From Mesostigma viride (Eukaryota > Streptophyta > Mesostigmatophyceae > Mesostigmatales > Mesostigmataceae): a DNA stretch of 64,000 bases. The notes beneath the pieces are model-generated. The model was not told where the DNA came from and did no database searches. It saw only the letters and a list, made by a program, of their open reading frames with translations. The position numbers and the translations under genes were made by a program. The stretch is taken from the NCBI GenBank assembly GCA_009746045.1, contig RPFO01001222.1, positions 1-64,000 of the forward strand, given 5' to 3'. This document shows positions 1 through 11,743 of this stretch, in pieces (position 1 is the first letter of the stretch; each line of letters starts with the position of its first letter).

Positions 1-3000
1 GGTGTCATCATGGCTTGTCTACGTACATGGTTGGCATTTATGTAGTTAATGAGGAGGAATTCAGGCTCCCATGGTGTCATCATGGCTTGTCTACGTACAT
101 GGTTGGCAATGTAATGATGAGGATTCAGGCTCCCATGGTGTCATCATGGCCTACGTACATGGATGTCAAGTAGTAAAATGATGAGGATTCAGGCTCCCAT
201 GGTGTCATCATGGCCTGTCTACGTACATGGATGGCATGTATGTAATTAATGATGAGGATTCAGGCTCCCATGGTGTCATCATGGCTTGTCTACGTACATG
301 GTTGGCATTTATGTAATTAATGAGGAGGATTCAGGCTCCCATGGTGTCATCATGGCTTGTCTACGTACATGGTGTCAAGTAATTAATGATGAGGATTCAG
401 GCTCCCATGGTGTCTCATGGCCCTACGTACATGGATGTCAAGGAATTAATGATAAGGATTCAGGCTCCCATGGTGTCATCATGGCCCGTCTACGTACATG
501 GATGGCATTTATGTAATTAATGATGAGGATTCAGGCTCCCATGGGTCATCATGGCTTGTCTACGTACATGGTGTCAAGTAATTAATGAGGAGGATTCAGG
601 CTCCCATGGTGTCTCCATGGCTGGCCTACGTACATGGATGTAAGTAATTAATGATGAGGATTCAGGCTCCCATGGTGTCATCATGGCTGTCTACGTACAT
701 GGTGGCATGTATGTAATTAATGATGAGGATTCAGGCTCCCATGGTGTCATCATGGCTTGTCTACGTACATGGTTGGCATTTATGTAATTAATGAGGAGGA
801 TTCAGGCTCCCATGGTGTCATCATGGCTTGTCTACGTACATGGTGGCAATGTAATTAATGATGAGGATTCAGGCTCCCATGGTGTCTCATGGCTGGCCTA
901 CGTACATGGATGTCAAGGATAATAAATGATGAGGATTCAGGCTCCCATGGTGTCATCATGGCCCTACGTACATGGATGGCAATGTAATTAATGAGAGGAT
1001 TCAGGCTCCCATGGTGTCATCATGGCTGGCCTACGTACATGGATGTCAAAAAAAATGATGAGGATTCAGGCTCCCATGGTGTCATCATGGCTGGCCTACG
1101 TACATGGATGGCATGTATAATAAATGATGAGGATTCAGGCTCCCATGGTGTCATCATGGCTTGTCTACGTACATGGTTGGCATTATGTAATTAATGATGA
1201 GGATTCAGGCTCCCATGGTGTCTCCATGGCCCTACGTACATGGTGGCATTTATGTAATTAATGATGAGGATTCAGGCTCCCATGGTGTCATCATGGCTCT
1301 ACGTACATGGATGGCATTTATGTAATTAATGATGAGGATTCAGGCTCCCATGGTGTCATCATGGCTTGTCTACTTACATGGATGGCATTTATGTAATTAA
1401 TGATGAGGATTCAGGCTCCCATGGGTCATCATGGCTTGTCTACGTACATGGATGGCATTTATGTAATTAATGAGAGGATTCAGGCTCCCATGGTGTCATC
1501 ATGGCTGGTCTACGTACATGGATGTCAAGGAATAGTAAATGATGAGGATTCAGGCTCCCATGGTGTCATCATGGCCCGTCTACGTACATGGATGGCAATA
1601 GTAAATGATGAGGATTCAGGCTCCCATGGTGTCATCATGGCTTGTCTACGTACATGGATGGCATTTATGTAATTAATGAGGAGGATTCAGGCTCCCATGG
1701 TGTCATCATGGCTGGCCTACGTACATGGATGTCAAGGAATAGTAAATGATGAGGATTCAGGCTCCCATGGTGTCATCATGGCCTGTCTACGTACATGGAT
1801 GGCATGTATGTAATTAATGATGAGGATTCAGGCTCCCATGGTGTCATCATGGCTGTCTACGTACATGGATGGCATGTATGTAATTAATGATGAGGATTCA
1901 GGCTCCCATGGTGTCATCATGGCTGGCCTACGTATGTACATGGATGTCAAAGAAAAAAAAAATGATGAGGATTCAGGCTCCCATGGTGTCATCATTGCCC
2001 GTGTATGTACATGGTTGCCATTTATGTAATTAATGATGAGGATTCAGGCTCCATTGGTGTCATCATTGCCCGTGTATGTACATGGTTGGCATTTATGTAT
2101 GTAATTAATGATGAGGATTCAGGCTCCATTGGTGTCATCATGGCTGGCCTACGTATGTACATGGATGTCAAAGAAAAAAAAATGATGAGGATTCAGGCTC
2201 CCATGGTGTCATCATGGCCCGTCTACGTACATGGATGTCAAGGAATAGTAAATGATGAGGATTCAGGCTCCCATGGTGTCAGATGTCATGGCCTGTCTAC
2301 GTACATGGATGGCATGTATGTAATTAATGATGAGAATTCAGGCTCCATTGGTGTCATCATGGCTGGCCTACGTATGTACATGGATGTCAAAGAAAAAAAA
2401 ATGATGAGGATTCAGGCTCCCATGGTGTCATCATGGCCCGTCTACGTACATGGATGTCAAGGAATAGTAAATGATGAGGATTCAGGCTCCCATGGTGTCA
2501 TCATGGCCTGTCTACGTACATGGATGGCATGTATGTATTTAATGATGAGGATTCAGGCTCCCATGGTGTCATCATGGCTGGCCTACGTACATGGATGTCT
2601 CAGAAAAAAAATGATGAGGATTCAGGCTCCCATGGTGTCATCATGGCTGGCCTACGTACATGGATGTCAAAGAAAAAAAAATGATGAGGATTCAGGCTCC
2701 CGTGGTGTCATTATGGCCCGTCTACGTGTTGTTGGCATGTATGAAATGAATGATGAGGATTCAGGCTCCCATAGTGTCATCATGGCTGGCCTACGTACAT
2801 GGTTGGCATTTATGTAATTAATGATGAGGATTCAGGCTCCCATGGTGTCATCATTGCCCGTGTATGTACATGGTTGGCATTTATGTAATTAATGATGAGG
2901 ATTCAGGCTCCATTGGTGTCATCATGGCCCGTCTACGTACATGGACCGTGGCATTTATGTATTTAATGATGAGGATTCAGGCTCCCATGGGGTCATTGAT

Positions 3001-3800
3001 GATCATGGCATTTATGTATGTAATTAATGATGAGGATTCAGGCTCCATTGGTGTCATCATGGCTGGCCTACGTATGTACATGGATGTCAAAGAAAAAAAA
3101 ATGAAGAGGATTCAGGCTCCCATGGTGTCATCATGGCCCGTCTACGTACATGGATGTCAAGGAATAGTAAATGATGAGGATTCAGGCTCCCATGGTGTCA
3201 GATGTCATGGCCTGTCTACGTACATGGATGGCATGTATGTATTTAATGATGAGGATTCAGGCTCCCATGGTGTCATCATGGCTGGCCTACGTACATGGAT
3301 GTCTCAGAAAAAAAATGATGAGGATTCAGGCTCCCATGGTGTCATCATGGCTGGCCTACGTACATGGATGTCTCAGAAAAAAAATGATGAGGATTCAGGC
3401 TCCCATGGTGTCATCATGGCTGGCCTACGTACATGGATGTCAAAGAAAAAAAAATGATCAGGATTCAGGCTCCCGTGGTGTCATTATGGCCCGTCTACGT
3501 GTTGTTGGCATGTATGAAATTAATGATGAGGATTCAGGCTCCCACAGTGTCATCATGGCTGGCCTACGTACATGGTTGGCATTTATGTAATTAATGATGA
3601 GGATTCAGGCTCCCATGGTGTCATCATTGCCCGTGTATGTACATGGTTGGCATTTATGTAATTAATGATGAGGATTCAGGCTCCATTGGTGTCATCATGG
3701 CCCGTCTACGTACATGGGTGGCATTTATGTATTTAATGATGAGGATTCAGGCTCCCATGGGGTCATCATGGCTTGTCTACGTACATGGAGTCATATTGAT
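1..3800. repeat. Satellite array, unit about 60-80 bp, roughly 50 copies
   Basis: The unit has a constant core (GAGGATTCAGGCTCCCATGG, then a TGTCATCATGGC block, then CTACGTACATGG) and a variable spacer ending in ATTTATGTAATTAATGA or in an A-run. Units differ by small indels, so short open frames drift in and out of register and are not genes. From about 1,930 onward, higher-order variants appear (CCATTGG for CCATGG, an A8-9 spacer, TACGTATGTACATGG). Blocks at about 2,100-2,810 and 2,880-3,560 repeat as larger units. The array runs off the left edge. Confidence 0.95.
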
Positions 3801-4063
3801 TCATGGAACAATGAGATACCATTCTTAATTGAAAATTGTTCTTGATACTTTCACATGCATGCCCGGAATCGTGAATTTGTGCGGGTTTCCATGATGACAA
3901 TCCTCATTGAATTCTTGAGCACACAATATTGAGCAATTTAGGGGCACTTCGGCAATGTTGACCATTTTCATTCATGATCAATAAAATTAACATTTAATGC
4001 AATAAATACATATTCCACTCATTTTAATAAACCATGCAAAAACTTTACAAGCACGCTCAAGCT
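3801..4063. other. AT-rich spacer between two arrays
   Basis: This is a unique AT-rich sequence containing AATAAA-like strings. No coding region is seen. Confidence 0.6.
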
Positions 4064-4846
4064 AGGGGTGGGCTGGCATGCACGCGTGGGTGTGGGGGTG
4101 GGCTGGCATGCATGCGTGGGTGTGGGGGTGGGCTGGCATGCACGTGTGGGTGTGGGGGTGGGCTGGCATGCATGCGTGGGTGTGGGGTTGGGCTAGCCTG
4201 CATGCGTGGGTGTGGGGGGGGGCTGGCATGCATGCGTGGGTGTGTGTGGGGGGCTAGCATGCATGCGTAAGTGTGGGGGGGGGCTGGCATGCATGCGTGG
4301 GTGTGGGGGGGGCTGGCATGCATGCGTGGGTGTGTGTGGGGGGCTAGCATGCATGCGTAAGTGTGGGGGGGGGCTGGCATGCATGCGTGGGTGTGTATGG
4401 GGGCTGGCATGCATGCGTGGGTGTGTGTGGGGGGCTAGCATGCATGCGTGGGTGTGTGGGGGGGCTGTCATGCATGCGTGGGTGTGTGTGGGGGCTGGCA
4501 TCCATGCGTGGGTGTGTGGGGGGGCTAGCATGCATGCGTGGGTGTGGGGGTGGGCTAGCATGCATGCGTGGGTGTGGGGGGGGCGGTCATGCATGCGTGG
4601 GTGTGTGGGGGGGCTGGCATGCATGCGTGGGTGTGTGGGGGGGCTAGCATGCATGCGTGGGTGTGGGGGTGGGCTAGCATGCATGCGTGGGTGTGAGTGT
4701 GGGCTAGCATGCATGCGTGGGTGTGGGGGGGGGCTAGCATGCATGCGTGGGTGTGGGGGGGCCGGGGCCGGGGCTAGCATGCATGCGTGGGTGTGGGGGT
4801 GGGCTAGCATGCATGCGTGGGTGTGGGGGGGGCTAGCACGCCCCAC
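4064..4846. repeat. G-rich minisatellite, unit about 30-36 bp, about 24 copies
   Basis: The unit is GGCTGGCATGCATGCGTGGG followed by TGTG and a run of 4-8 G. GCATGCATGC is self-complementary and alternates purine and pyrimidine. The G-runs, spaced by 1-3 bases, give G-quadruplex-type strings on the plus strand. All six frames are open for long stretches because the unit lacks stop codons, which is not evidence of coding. The array ends abruptly at GGGGGGGCTAGCACGCC. Confidence 0.95.
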
Positions 4847-6363
4847 CCCTCCATCGGCACAGCCAGCCTTGTGAGTCTACCCTTAACAACAAGGCTGGTA
4901 GGACGACACGCCTGAGCAGCATATGTCATGCCTATCTCAGGCTAATAATGTGTGATTTTGTGCCAACAACCAAGTTGTTCCACCCAACAACACATTATAA
5001 ACCCTCTTCCAAAATGCCCAACAAGCCGGACACGTGGAGGACCACACACGCAGTATATAAAGAGAAAATAAGCTGACTTTTTATCCAGCCAACCTGTGGC
5101 TAGCTGCTCTGGTTAGCATGACAAATGCTAACATTTACTCAGTGGGAAAGGTGAAGAGACCATTGGAACAGCCTACCTGACGCATGTGCCACCAAAGCAT
5201 TGTGTCCCGCAAAATGCACACTGCCTCCTTTCTAACAAGCACGAGCCGCTCTCTTTAGGAGACAGGTGCCAGCTCGTCAGTGTCTGGGGAAAATGATGCC
5301 GCTGCTTAGGAAGACCGCGTGAATTTCCTCGAACACAACTGTCTATAAAGCAAAAGAAATTTCAGAGAAGCATGGAAATAAAAGCATTACACCTTCCCGA
5401 CAGGTTGCGGGCCACGCGCTGCAGAAAGCCAGCCACGTCACAGACGATTAACTAGCTAAAAGACACCCAGGAATCCAGCGATGCAGCGCCAGGACCCGCA
5501 ACTTTCTGGCTGCATCTGGCCGGAAAGAAGGCAAAAAGCTTACGCTCAACGAGGTAAGAAAGCAGGAAAACGCAAGCTTAAGACGTTTAACACAAGAACG
5601 TACCATAACGGGCATTTATTCGTGCCCAGGCGCACAAGAAAGTCCACCCTTTCATGGAGTGGTTGGGCAGTACGCATCGCGCAGGGCTAATGTTATCTTA
5701 CCGCAAAATGACGGGAAAGGTAAAGATAGCAGCGGGAATTTTTACGGCTTTAGAAACATCATTAAACTAGCTTTCCTTACGACCATCAAAACTGGCAACA
5801 ATCGACAATCAACCCGGCAGGCATCCAATATACTTTATTCATCCCGACAGAAATTCAGGCCGGACCCCCCCTGCCGATGGCAAAGAAAAAAAGCCCGCGA
5901 CATTATAGATCGCAACCATCCCGCCATAAATTAGAATCAGTAACTAATTTTCTCCAACAATCGAGCATTTCTGCTTTCCGCGTGCCAGATTTGTCACGTT
6001 TCGTCTAAAGGCAGTCGCCATGGCCCCTACCGCAAGGGGTGCGCGCACCATGCCGACATAGCTTTTGGGCCTCAATTTGCACCGAAATTTGGTCCGTACC
6101 GTCCAGCTCAGTCGGATTATGTATGTGGATCGGCCGTGTTGGTTGCATACGCAGGTATATTAATTCTTGCATTCGCCCCGGACCTTCCCCAGGACAGGTC
6201 AGGATATAACAATAATTCTTGCATTCGCCCCCGCCCTTTCCTATGGCCTGGTCAGGTTTGGGCGCGACGCCACTAGCGCGGCGCCCGCGACAGAGTGGCC
6301 AGGCTCGAGCACGTTTTCTGGATCCCAAGCACCGGATTGGACACTGTCCGAGGACTGGACAGG
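4847..6363. other. Unannotated region
   Basis: No convincing gene is seen. A TATATAAAG string lies at 5054-5062 and a 17-base AATTCTTGCATTCGCCC direct repeat lies near 6161 and 6211. The short open frames here have no recognisable domains. Confidence 0.5.
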
Positions 6364-6420
6364 AATTGGCTGACCAATCGGATGCTTGCTCGTCGTCTCC
6401 AAAAACATATATAAAGAGCC
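6364..6420 (+). promoter_or_regulatory. Candidate core promoter (CCAAT plus TATA)
   Basis: ATTGGCTGACCAAT, an inverted pair of CCAAT boxes, lies about 30 bases before TATATAAAG (6408-6416). The spacing suits a plant-type RNA polymerase II promoter. The transcript it would drive is not clear: only a 65-codon open frame of unknown nature follows at 6492, and the DDE-type gene starts about 700 bases or more downstream. It could be the promoter of that gene. Confidence 0.3.
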
Positions 6421-7136
6421 AAATCGCGCGAACTACGCAAGGATCCTTTAAGCAGCGTTACTCTGCCGAAATGTCAACCTAGGCCGGTCAAGTGACGCCG
6501 AGGTGTTCACCGATAGTTCAGGTCAGCCACAGCGCGCCTTCGAATGTAGGCACGGTCGCATTTTTTTTTAGGAAATGTAGAATTGTTGTCGACCAGCTAC
6601 CAACGCCCGACCGGACCCATACAACGGAAACATCAAGGCGATGTGATGTAGGTGTGTCTGATATGTCATTAATACACAGAGCATCGTGAATATAATATAT
6701 AATATAAATTATATAATATACTATAATTAATATATAATTTTAATTTTATGTTAATTTTAATGTTATTTCATATAACATAATATAGCATAATATAATATAA
6801 TATAATATAATATTATATAAAGTAGTATATAAAAAATTAAAATGTAAAAGAAAAATATCTACCTTATTGGGGTTTAATGTTCCTTTCCAGTTCAGCATAA
6901 GTACACTCTTGAGTGTGTGCAATGTTTGGTTATACGCCATTGTCTTAAAATAGCAACCAATGTAAACCTCCGTCCTAACCACATTTGGATACAATAAAGA
7001 CATTGATGCCTGACACATAGCATTCATTGCTTGAAATACCATGCATATTTTGTGTCAATGTTCTGCAGACCACAGCTTCAAGTGGGCATACTTCGCTTTC
7101 CTCAATATAATGGCGACATGGCATTTGGTGAAAGTG
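6421..7136. other. Leader-like region with an AT-rich block
   Basis: 6686-6840 is a low-complexity TATAA/TAATA tract. An ATG at 7110 opens nine codons that end at a good splice donor (GTG|GTGAGT at 7136/7137). This could be the first coding exon of the gene that follows, but joining it to the acceptor at 7788 does not give an open frame, so the start of that gene is unresolved. Confidence 0.35.
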
Positions 7137-7788
7137 GTGAGTGCCATGAAGTTGCGCCGGCCGTCGTTATCCATGACGAACTGAATGGGTTTCGTGCAAA
7201 TCAAGTTTTTTGTTTTGGTGTTCCAGTTGCGCCGGCCGGCGTTTCCAATGGTATCTTGCGCGCACTTGCAAAAGCTTGCACGCTTATCAACATTTTGTGT
7301 TGGTAAACATTTTATCACCTCTGGGATTTCCGCCTTCACTACCTGAGTTGCTTCTTTGTGGTTTTCAAATGCAACCGAGTTACGCCGGCCGTCGTTACTC
7401 ATGACAAATTGTAGGGGTTTTGTGCAAATCACTTTTGTATGGTTTATGTACATGCATCCAGTTGCGCCGGCCGGCGTTTCCAATGGTATCTTGCAGTTGC
7501 GCAATCAGGCCCCATTACCAAAAGTGTGTTTGTACATCTTTTTTACACCTGAAGGATTTCTGCCTGCATATCCTGAGTTGCTTCTTAATGGTTTTTAATT
7601 GCGCCCGAGTTACGCCGGCCGTCGTTATTAATGACAAACTGTATGTGTTTCATAAAATCACTTTTGTATGGTTTACATGTATCCAGTTGCGCCGGCCGGC
7701 GTTATTAATGACGCTTGTCGTTCTTGTTTGATGCCCATCGTTTTCGTCGTGTCTTTAATGGTGATTATTTATCATTACTCATCCTCAG
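7137..7788 (+). repeat. Probable intron built of three tandem units of about 235 bp
   Basis: The segment lies between a GTGAGT donor-like site (7137) and a pyrimidine-flanked CAG acceptor (7786-7788). Inside, two forms of a palindromic motif alternate: GTTRCGCCGGCCGTCGTT (7151, 7379, 7609) and GTTGCGCCGGCCGGCGTT (7226, 7461, 7686). The sequence between them (GTGCAAATCA, TGAGTTGCTTCTT and others) is also repeated. Chance open frames occur on both strands and are not taken as genes. Confidence 0.6.
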
Positions 7789-10700
7789 GGCTTTCGGTGC
7801 CGCGGGATTAAGAGGCGAAAAAAATCAGCTGCCGTCTGACCAAAGTCTGATGGCGCGATCGGGGCGGGGGGCCGTTTCCGACGGTTCGCGTCCCTTGTCC
7901 AATGACGACCGGGAGCCTGCACTTCGCGGTCTCTGGAGCGACAAGTACATCGAGAACAAGGGGTACAAAATTGCCAATGACATCTTTCCTATCATGGCGG
8001 AACGCGTGAAAGCAAACAACCACAGGACGCCAGAGATGAGCGCGGAGGTTCTGTCTTGCGCAGCTTCAAGACTAAATGCCATGGTGGCGGAGAGCAACGG
8101 CATTAAGAAGAGGAAGAACTGTGACGGCGGGCTTCCTGAAAATTGGGCGGAATCTCTTCGGGATAACATCAAGAAGGCTTTTGGCGACTTGGGAACATCT
8201 GAGAAGGATCGTGGGCTTAGGTGGGCCTTGTGTGGACTTGTTACGAAGGCAATGGAGGGCGTCCCGGACAGGATTGTGGAGCGCGCGTTCGGGATTGACA
8301 GGCGCTTTGTCGCAACTGTTCGGGGTCACAGGGATGGAATGGAAGAAGGGGAGGACGACCTTTTGATGAGTGCGCCAGAGAGGAGGAGGAGGAAAGACGA
8401 GCTTCCGACGGAAGTCATTGCCCTGATACAAGCGTGCTGGAGGGATGATAACTTGACGCGGGCGTCTCCGAACATGAAGGATGTTCATTGTGAATGGACC
8501 AGAAAGGATTACAAACATACACTAGCGTTTTCGGAGGGTGCGCGCTACTATACTGTCTCCAAGTCGAAGATTTACGAAGTGTTCATTTCCCGCCATCCGG
8601 AGTTGAAGCCACCGCGGCGGATGGACAGTAGGGAGGGGGGGGGGGGAGGGAGAGGAGGGTGTGAGGGGGGGAAATCAGGTGATTTTGGAGACGGAGGCAG
8701 GGATGTCAATGCTACGCACGAATCAGAAGAGCACAGTTCATGTGGGATACACTACTTTTTGCAAGCATATGCCCGCATGCGTCAAGGGGCGGTGGAAAAT
8801 GCGGAACTTGTGCGCATGCCAGCACCACACTACCATGCAGTCCATGGTTGGGGGGTTGGCCAAATTTCGTGCAACTTTTCATGCCAGATGCGAGTGCGGA
8901 CCTGAATGCCACGCGTGCGATCATGGTAGCCAGCTCGACGTGGGGTCGTCCGTGCCCACATGTTCCATTTTCAAAGCCACTCACACGACAGAGTGGGTGA
9001 ACAAGTTTACTTGTGAGGTGGAGGGGATGAGGGAGGGGGGAGGTTCGAGGTCGTCTGTGGGGTCGTCGCGGCCGCAGGTTCAGCCTTTTCAGGGCGAACT
9101 TGAGGATCTGCCCATGCATGGGAGGGTGCTGGACGACGAGGAAGGGGTGCCCGATCATGACCTGGGCGAGGAGTTGGGGGTTTGCTCGATCCGGCGTAAG
9201 GCTTGTGTGTTGGGCACTTGCCTGGCTCCCAAGTGTGGAATTCGGAACTTCATGTTATGCGAACGGGAGGAGGCTTCCAACCACCTGATTTCATGGACCA
9301 GATACGAGATGCAGGATGTGCCGCCGGGTGCGGTTCTTGGGCCAGAGGTAATTTTTAGTGGAGTGGTTGCGCCCCAAGGCGTTTCTTTTGCAATGTTTCC
9401 TGAAGTTCTTGGGCCAGAGGTAATTTTTAGTGGAGTGGTTGCGCCCCAAGGCGTTTCTTTTTCAATTTTTCCTGAGGTCCTGTCTTTTTTCTTTCTACAG
9501 GTCATTGGTGGGTCGAAGTTGATGTCTTTTCTGTATGTGCACACTGCGCATATGCAGGACGACTGTGACGAGATCGCAAAGGCTGGTGGGCAGCGATTGA
9601 CGCAAGTCGACGTCAAGTCCACACCAACGGAGCTAAAGGAGGCAATTGTGGACAAGTGGCCGGACTTCATCCAGCATTGCTTCAACGCGTGGTGGCAAGC
9701 GGACGCCTCCAAGGAATGTCTCTCAAGGATGCGGGTGGGGGACCTTGTATGCCACACAGATTACGCCGAGAACTACCAGTCTTACACCTATCACAATCTC
9801 CAAGCACAGTATTGGCATCCAGTCACATTCGTCCTTATGCCCTGGATCGTGCGCTACTTGGATCCAGCGTCGGGAAAGGTCGTGAGAAGGGAGTTTCACT
9901 TCATCGGACAGGGCGGAATGAAAAGGGACGGGCGGGCCCTCCGTTTTGCTATCCTCAAAATCCTGGCGACACTACGGTCAGAAGGGGTAGAGGTGAAGCG
10001 CTTCATTGGGTGGTCGGACAATTGCTCCATGCAGTTCAAGTCAAGGAATGTGATCGCGGAAGTGGCCCGGCTGCTGACGGAGGATCCGCACCTGGAGTCA
10101 TTTGAGTGGAATTACTTTGGGGAGCAGCACGGAAAGGGGGAGGTGGATGGAGCTGGTGGGACTGTGAAGTGCATGTTGAGGAGGTGGCACATCAGGGAAG
10201 AGAACCAGGACAAACAGACGGCCGCCCAGTTGGTGGAGAATCTGGCGTCGGGGGCGGTGGGCGGGACCACAACGACCAGGCGTAACTTCTTCGAGTTCCC
10301 CGAGGTAATTAAGTGTACAGTCCTCGTTCAGGGAATAGTTACGCCGGCCGTCGTTTCTAGGGCGTTCTTGGAGTCCTGGCGATCAGGAGTGCTTAATAAA
10401 ACACAACTAGCTCGATGGTCTCGTAACTTCAACTTTCCCTTGTGCAAATCTTGTCTTCGACGCGCAGGTGCTTCCTTACAGCCCAGGGCGCGGCGAAATC
10501 AAAGGAGTGAAGAAGGCGCACTGGTGGCGCATGGACAAGTCGAATGTGACGCGCTTAATGCTGCGCCAGTATTCCTGCTATTGTGGCGGTGCGTGCGCCG
10601 AGGAAAGGTGGTGGGATTGTCGAAAGGAGTGGACCGACATGGACGGCTGGAATGTGGGAGGTGCTCGGATGAAGCTCCACAAACTGGGGGAGCCAGTGCA

Positions 10701-11199
10701 AAGGAACCCAAACGGACAAGGGGGGCACGCAGGGACGCGACTGAACAGACTACAGGCAGAGAGGACGATGATGGGAAGGAGACTGAAGCTGCGAGACATT
10801 TTTGCCGTCGAGTCCTACTCTGGTGATGAGTCCCACGATCCAGATCATCCATATTGGCTAGCGGAAGTCTTGCAGGAGCCTTATCAGGTGGCCGCTACTT
10901 TCGTGAGGCGAGTGGCCGACAGAAACGGCAAGGTCGATAGGGAGTTGTTCCGTAAGGGACAATGGGTGGTGGGGGTGCGCTACTGGGACAGATTTCCGGG
11001 TATGGCGACGATGTTCAAAATGGACGCCGATGCGCAAGCTGAACAGCCAAACTTGGTCAATTGCTACCTGTGCATGGACGCGGGGTTCGAACACACCATT
11101 GTTGTCAACCCAGCTAACAATCGCCAGGCCATCTTGACCATTCCGACAGACGTCGAGAAACGGCTCACGAACTTGGCCAAGAAGAGACCTGTTGAGTAG
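7789..11199 (+). CDS. DDE-type transposase-like protein, spliced
   Basis: The protein resembles a large family of uncharacterised transposon-derived proteins common in cnidarians and arthropods; I cannot name the superfamily. An N-terminal region (7789-8640) includes a helical part and an ERRRRKDELP stretch. A Cys/His-rich region follows (about 8740-9300: CKHMPACVKG, CACQHH, CECGPECHAC, CVLGTCLAPKCG). The catalytic-like core has HTDYAENY (Asp codon 9759), GWSDNCSMQFKSR (Asp 10017) and HGKGEVDGAGG (Asp 10146). The C-terminal domain (10850-11190) is beta-rich and ends KKRPVE. Two introns, 9348-9500 and 10305-10467, keep phase 0; the second restores the frame between two open stretches. The frame also shifts once near the G-run at 8635-8646, either a sequencing slip or a mutation. 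No terminal inverted repeats were found. It could be a transposase or a domesticated copy. The start codon is unknown. Confidence 0.7.
9336..9479 (+). repeat. 72-bp tandem duplication spanning a splice donor
   Basis: Two copies (9336-9407 and 9408-9479) each contain the exon end CTTGGGCCAGAG, the donor GTAATTTTTAG and the motif GTTGCGCCCCAAGGCGTTTC. The period is 24 codons, so using either donor, or retaining the intron, leaves the frame open. Confidence 0.9.
9348..9500 (+). other. Intron in the DDE-type gene
   Basis: Donor GAG|GTAATT at 9348 (duplicated at 9420) and acceptor TTTCTTTCTACAG ending at 9500. Length 153 bp (81 bp from the second donor), phase 0. It contains no stop codon, so retention would add 51 codons. 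Confidence 0.65.
10305..10467 (+). other. Intron in the DDE-type gene with the palindromic motif
   Basis: Donor GAG|GTAATTAAG at 10305 and acceptor TTCGACGCGCAG ending at 10467. At 163 bp it is not a multiple of three, and its removal joins the two open frames in phase, giving FEFPE followed by VLPYSPG. It carries GTTACGCCGGCCGTCGTTTC at 10338, the same motif as in the upstream intron. Confidence 0.8.
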
Positions 11200-11743
11200 G
11201 CCAGCTCGCCCGGGCTTGGTTGGACGAGGTGGACAGCCTTGAGAGCACGTGCTTCGTTGTGAGCACTTGCCTTTCAGCCGTGATTTGCAAACGAGTTCCT
11301 TGTCCTGAATTGTAAAGCTCGATTCATGCTCTTTTAAGGAAGTGTATAATATTATCCAGATCATGTATATATTTAGATCTAGACCTGAGTTCAAATAACA
11401 TTTCTTAGAGGGCTGAGATGCGCGAGGTCCAGCATACATGTATATATCCATGGAGACATGTTACAAACTCAAATGTTTCATTGTACGTACCACTAGCTCG
11501 TCGACGGGGGTATCCCATGTAATGTATGATTTATGAATTAATTAATCGCTTAATTGTACAATTTAAATGGATCATGAACTTGTCAAGTGGCCTAATTTGG
11601 TTTATTTGGTTCATCATTTATTGATGTCAATCATTCTTAATTGAATCTCGAGCAATAGCAATCATGAAGCACATCCTAATCATGTGATTCGCATAATGAG
11701 AATAGGCAACAAGTGCTAAGTACTTTGAGGAATGCGGGGTTGG
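11200..11743. other. AT-rich intergenic sequence
   Basis: This is the 3' flank of the DDE-type gene. No gene is seen. Several TTAATTAAT and TCATGA-type strings are present. Confidence 0.5.

Noticed and set aside
1-4846. Long open frames of up to 270 codons in the satellites
   Set aside because: They follow the repeat period, occur in several frames and both strands, and encode only repeated short peptides.
7055-7504. 149-codon minus-strand ORF with repeated peptide units
   Set aside because: It coincides with the tandem intron repeats; the peptide repeat mirrors the DNA repeat, and the plus strand has better splice signals.
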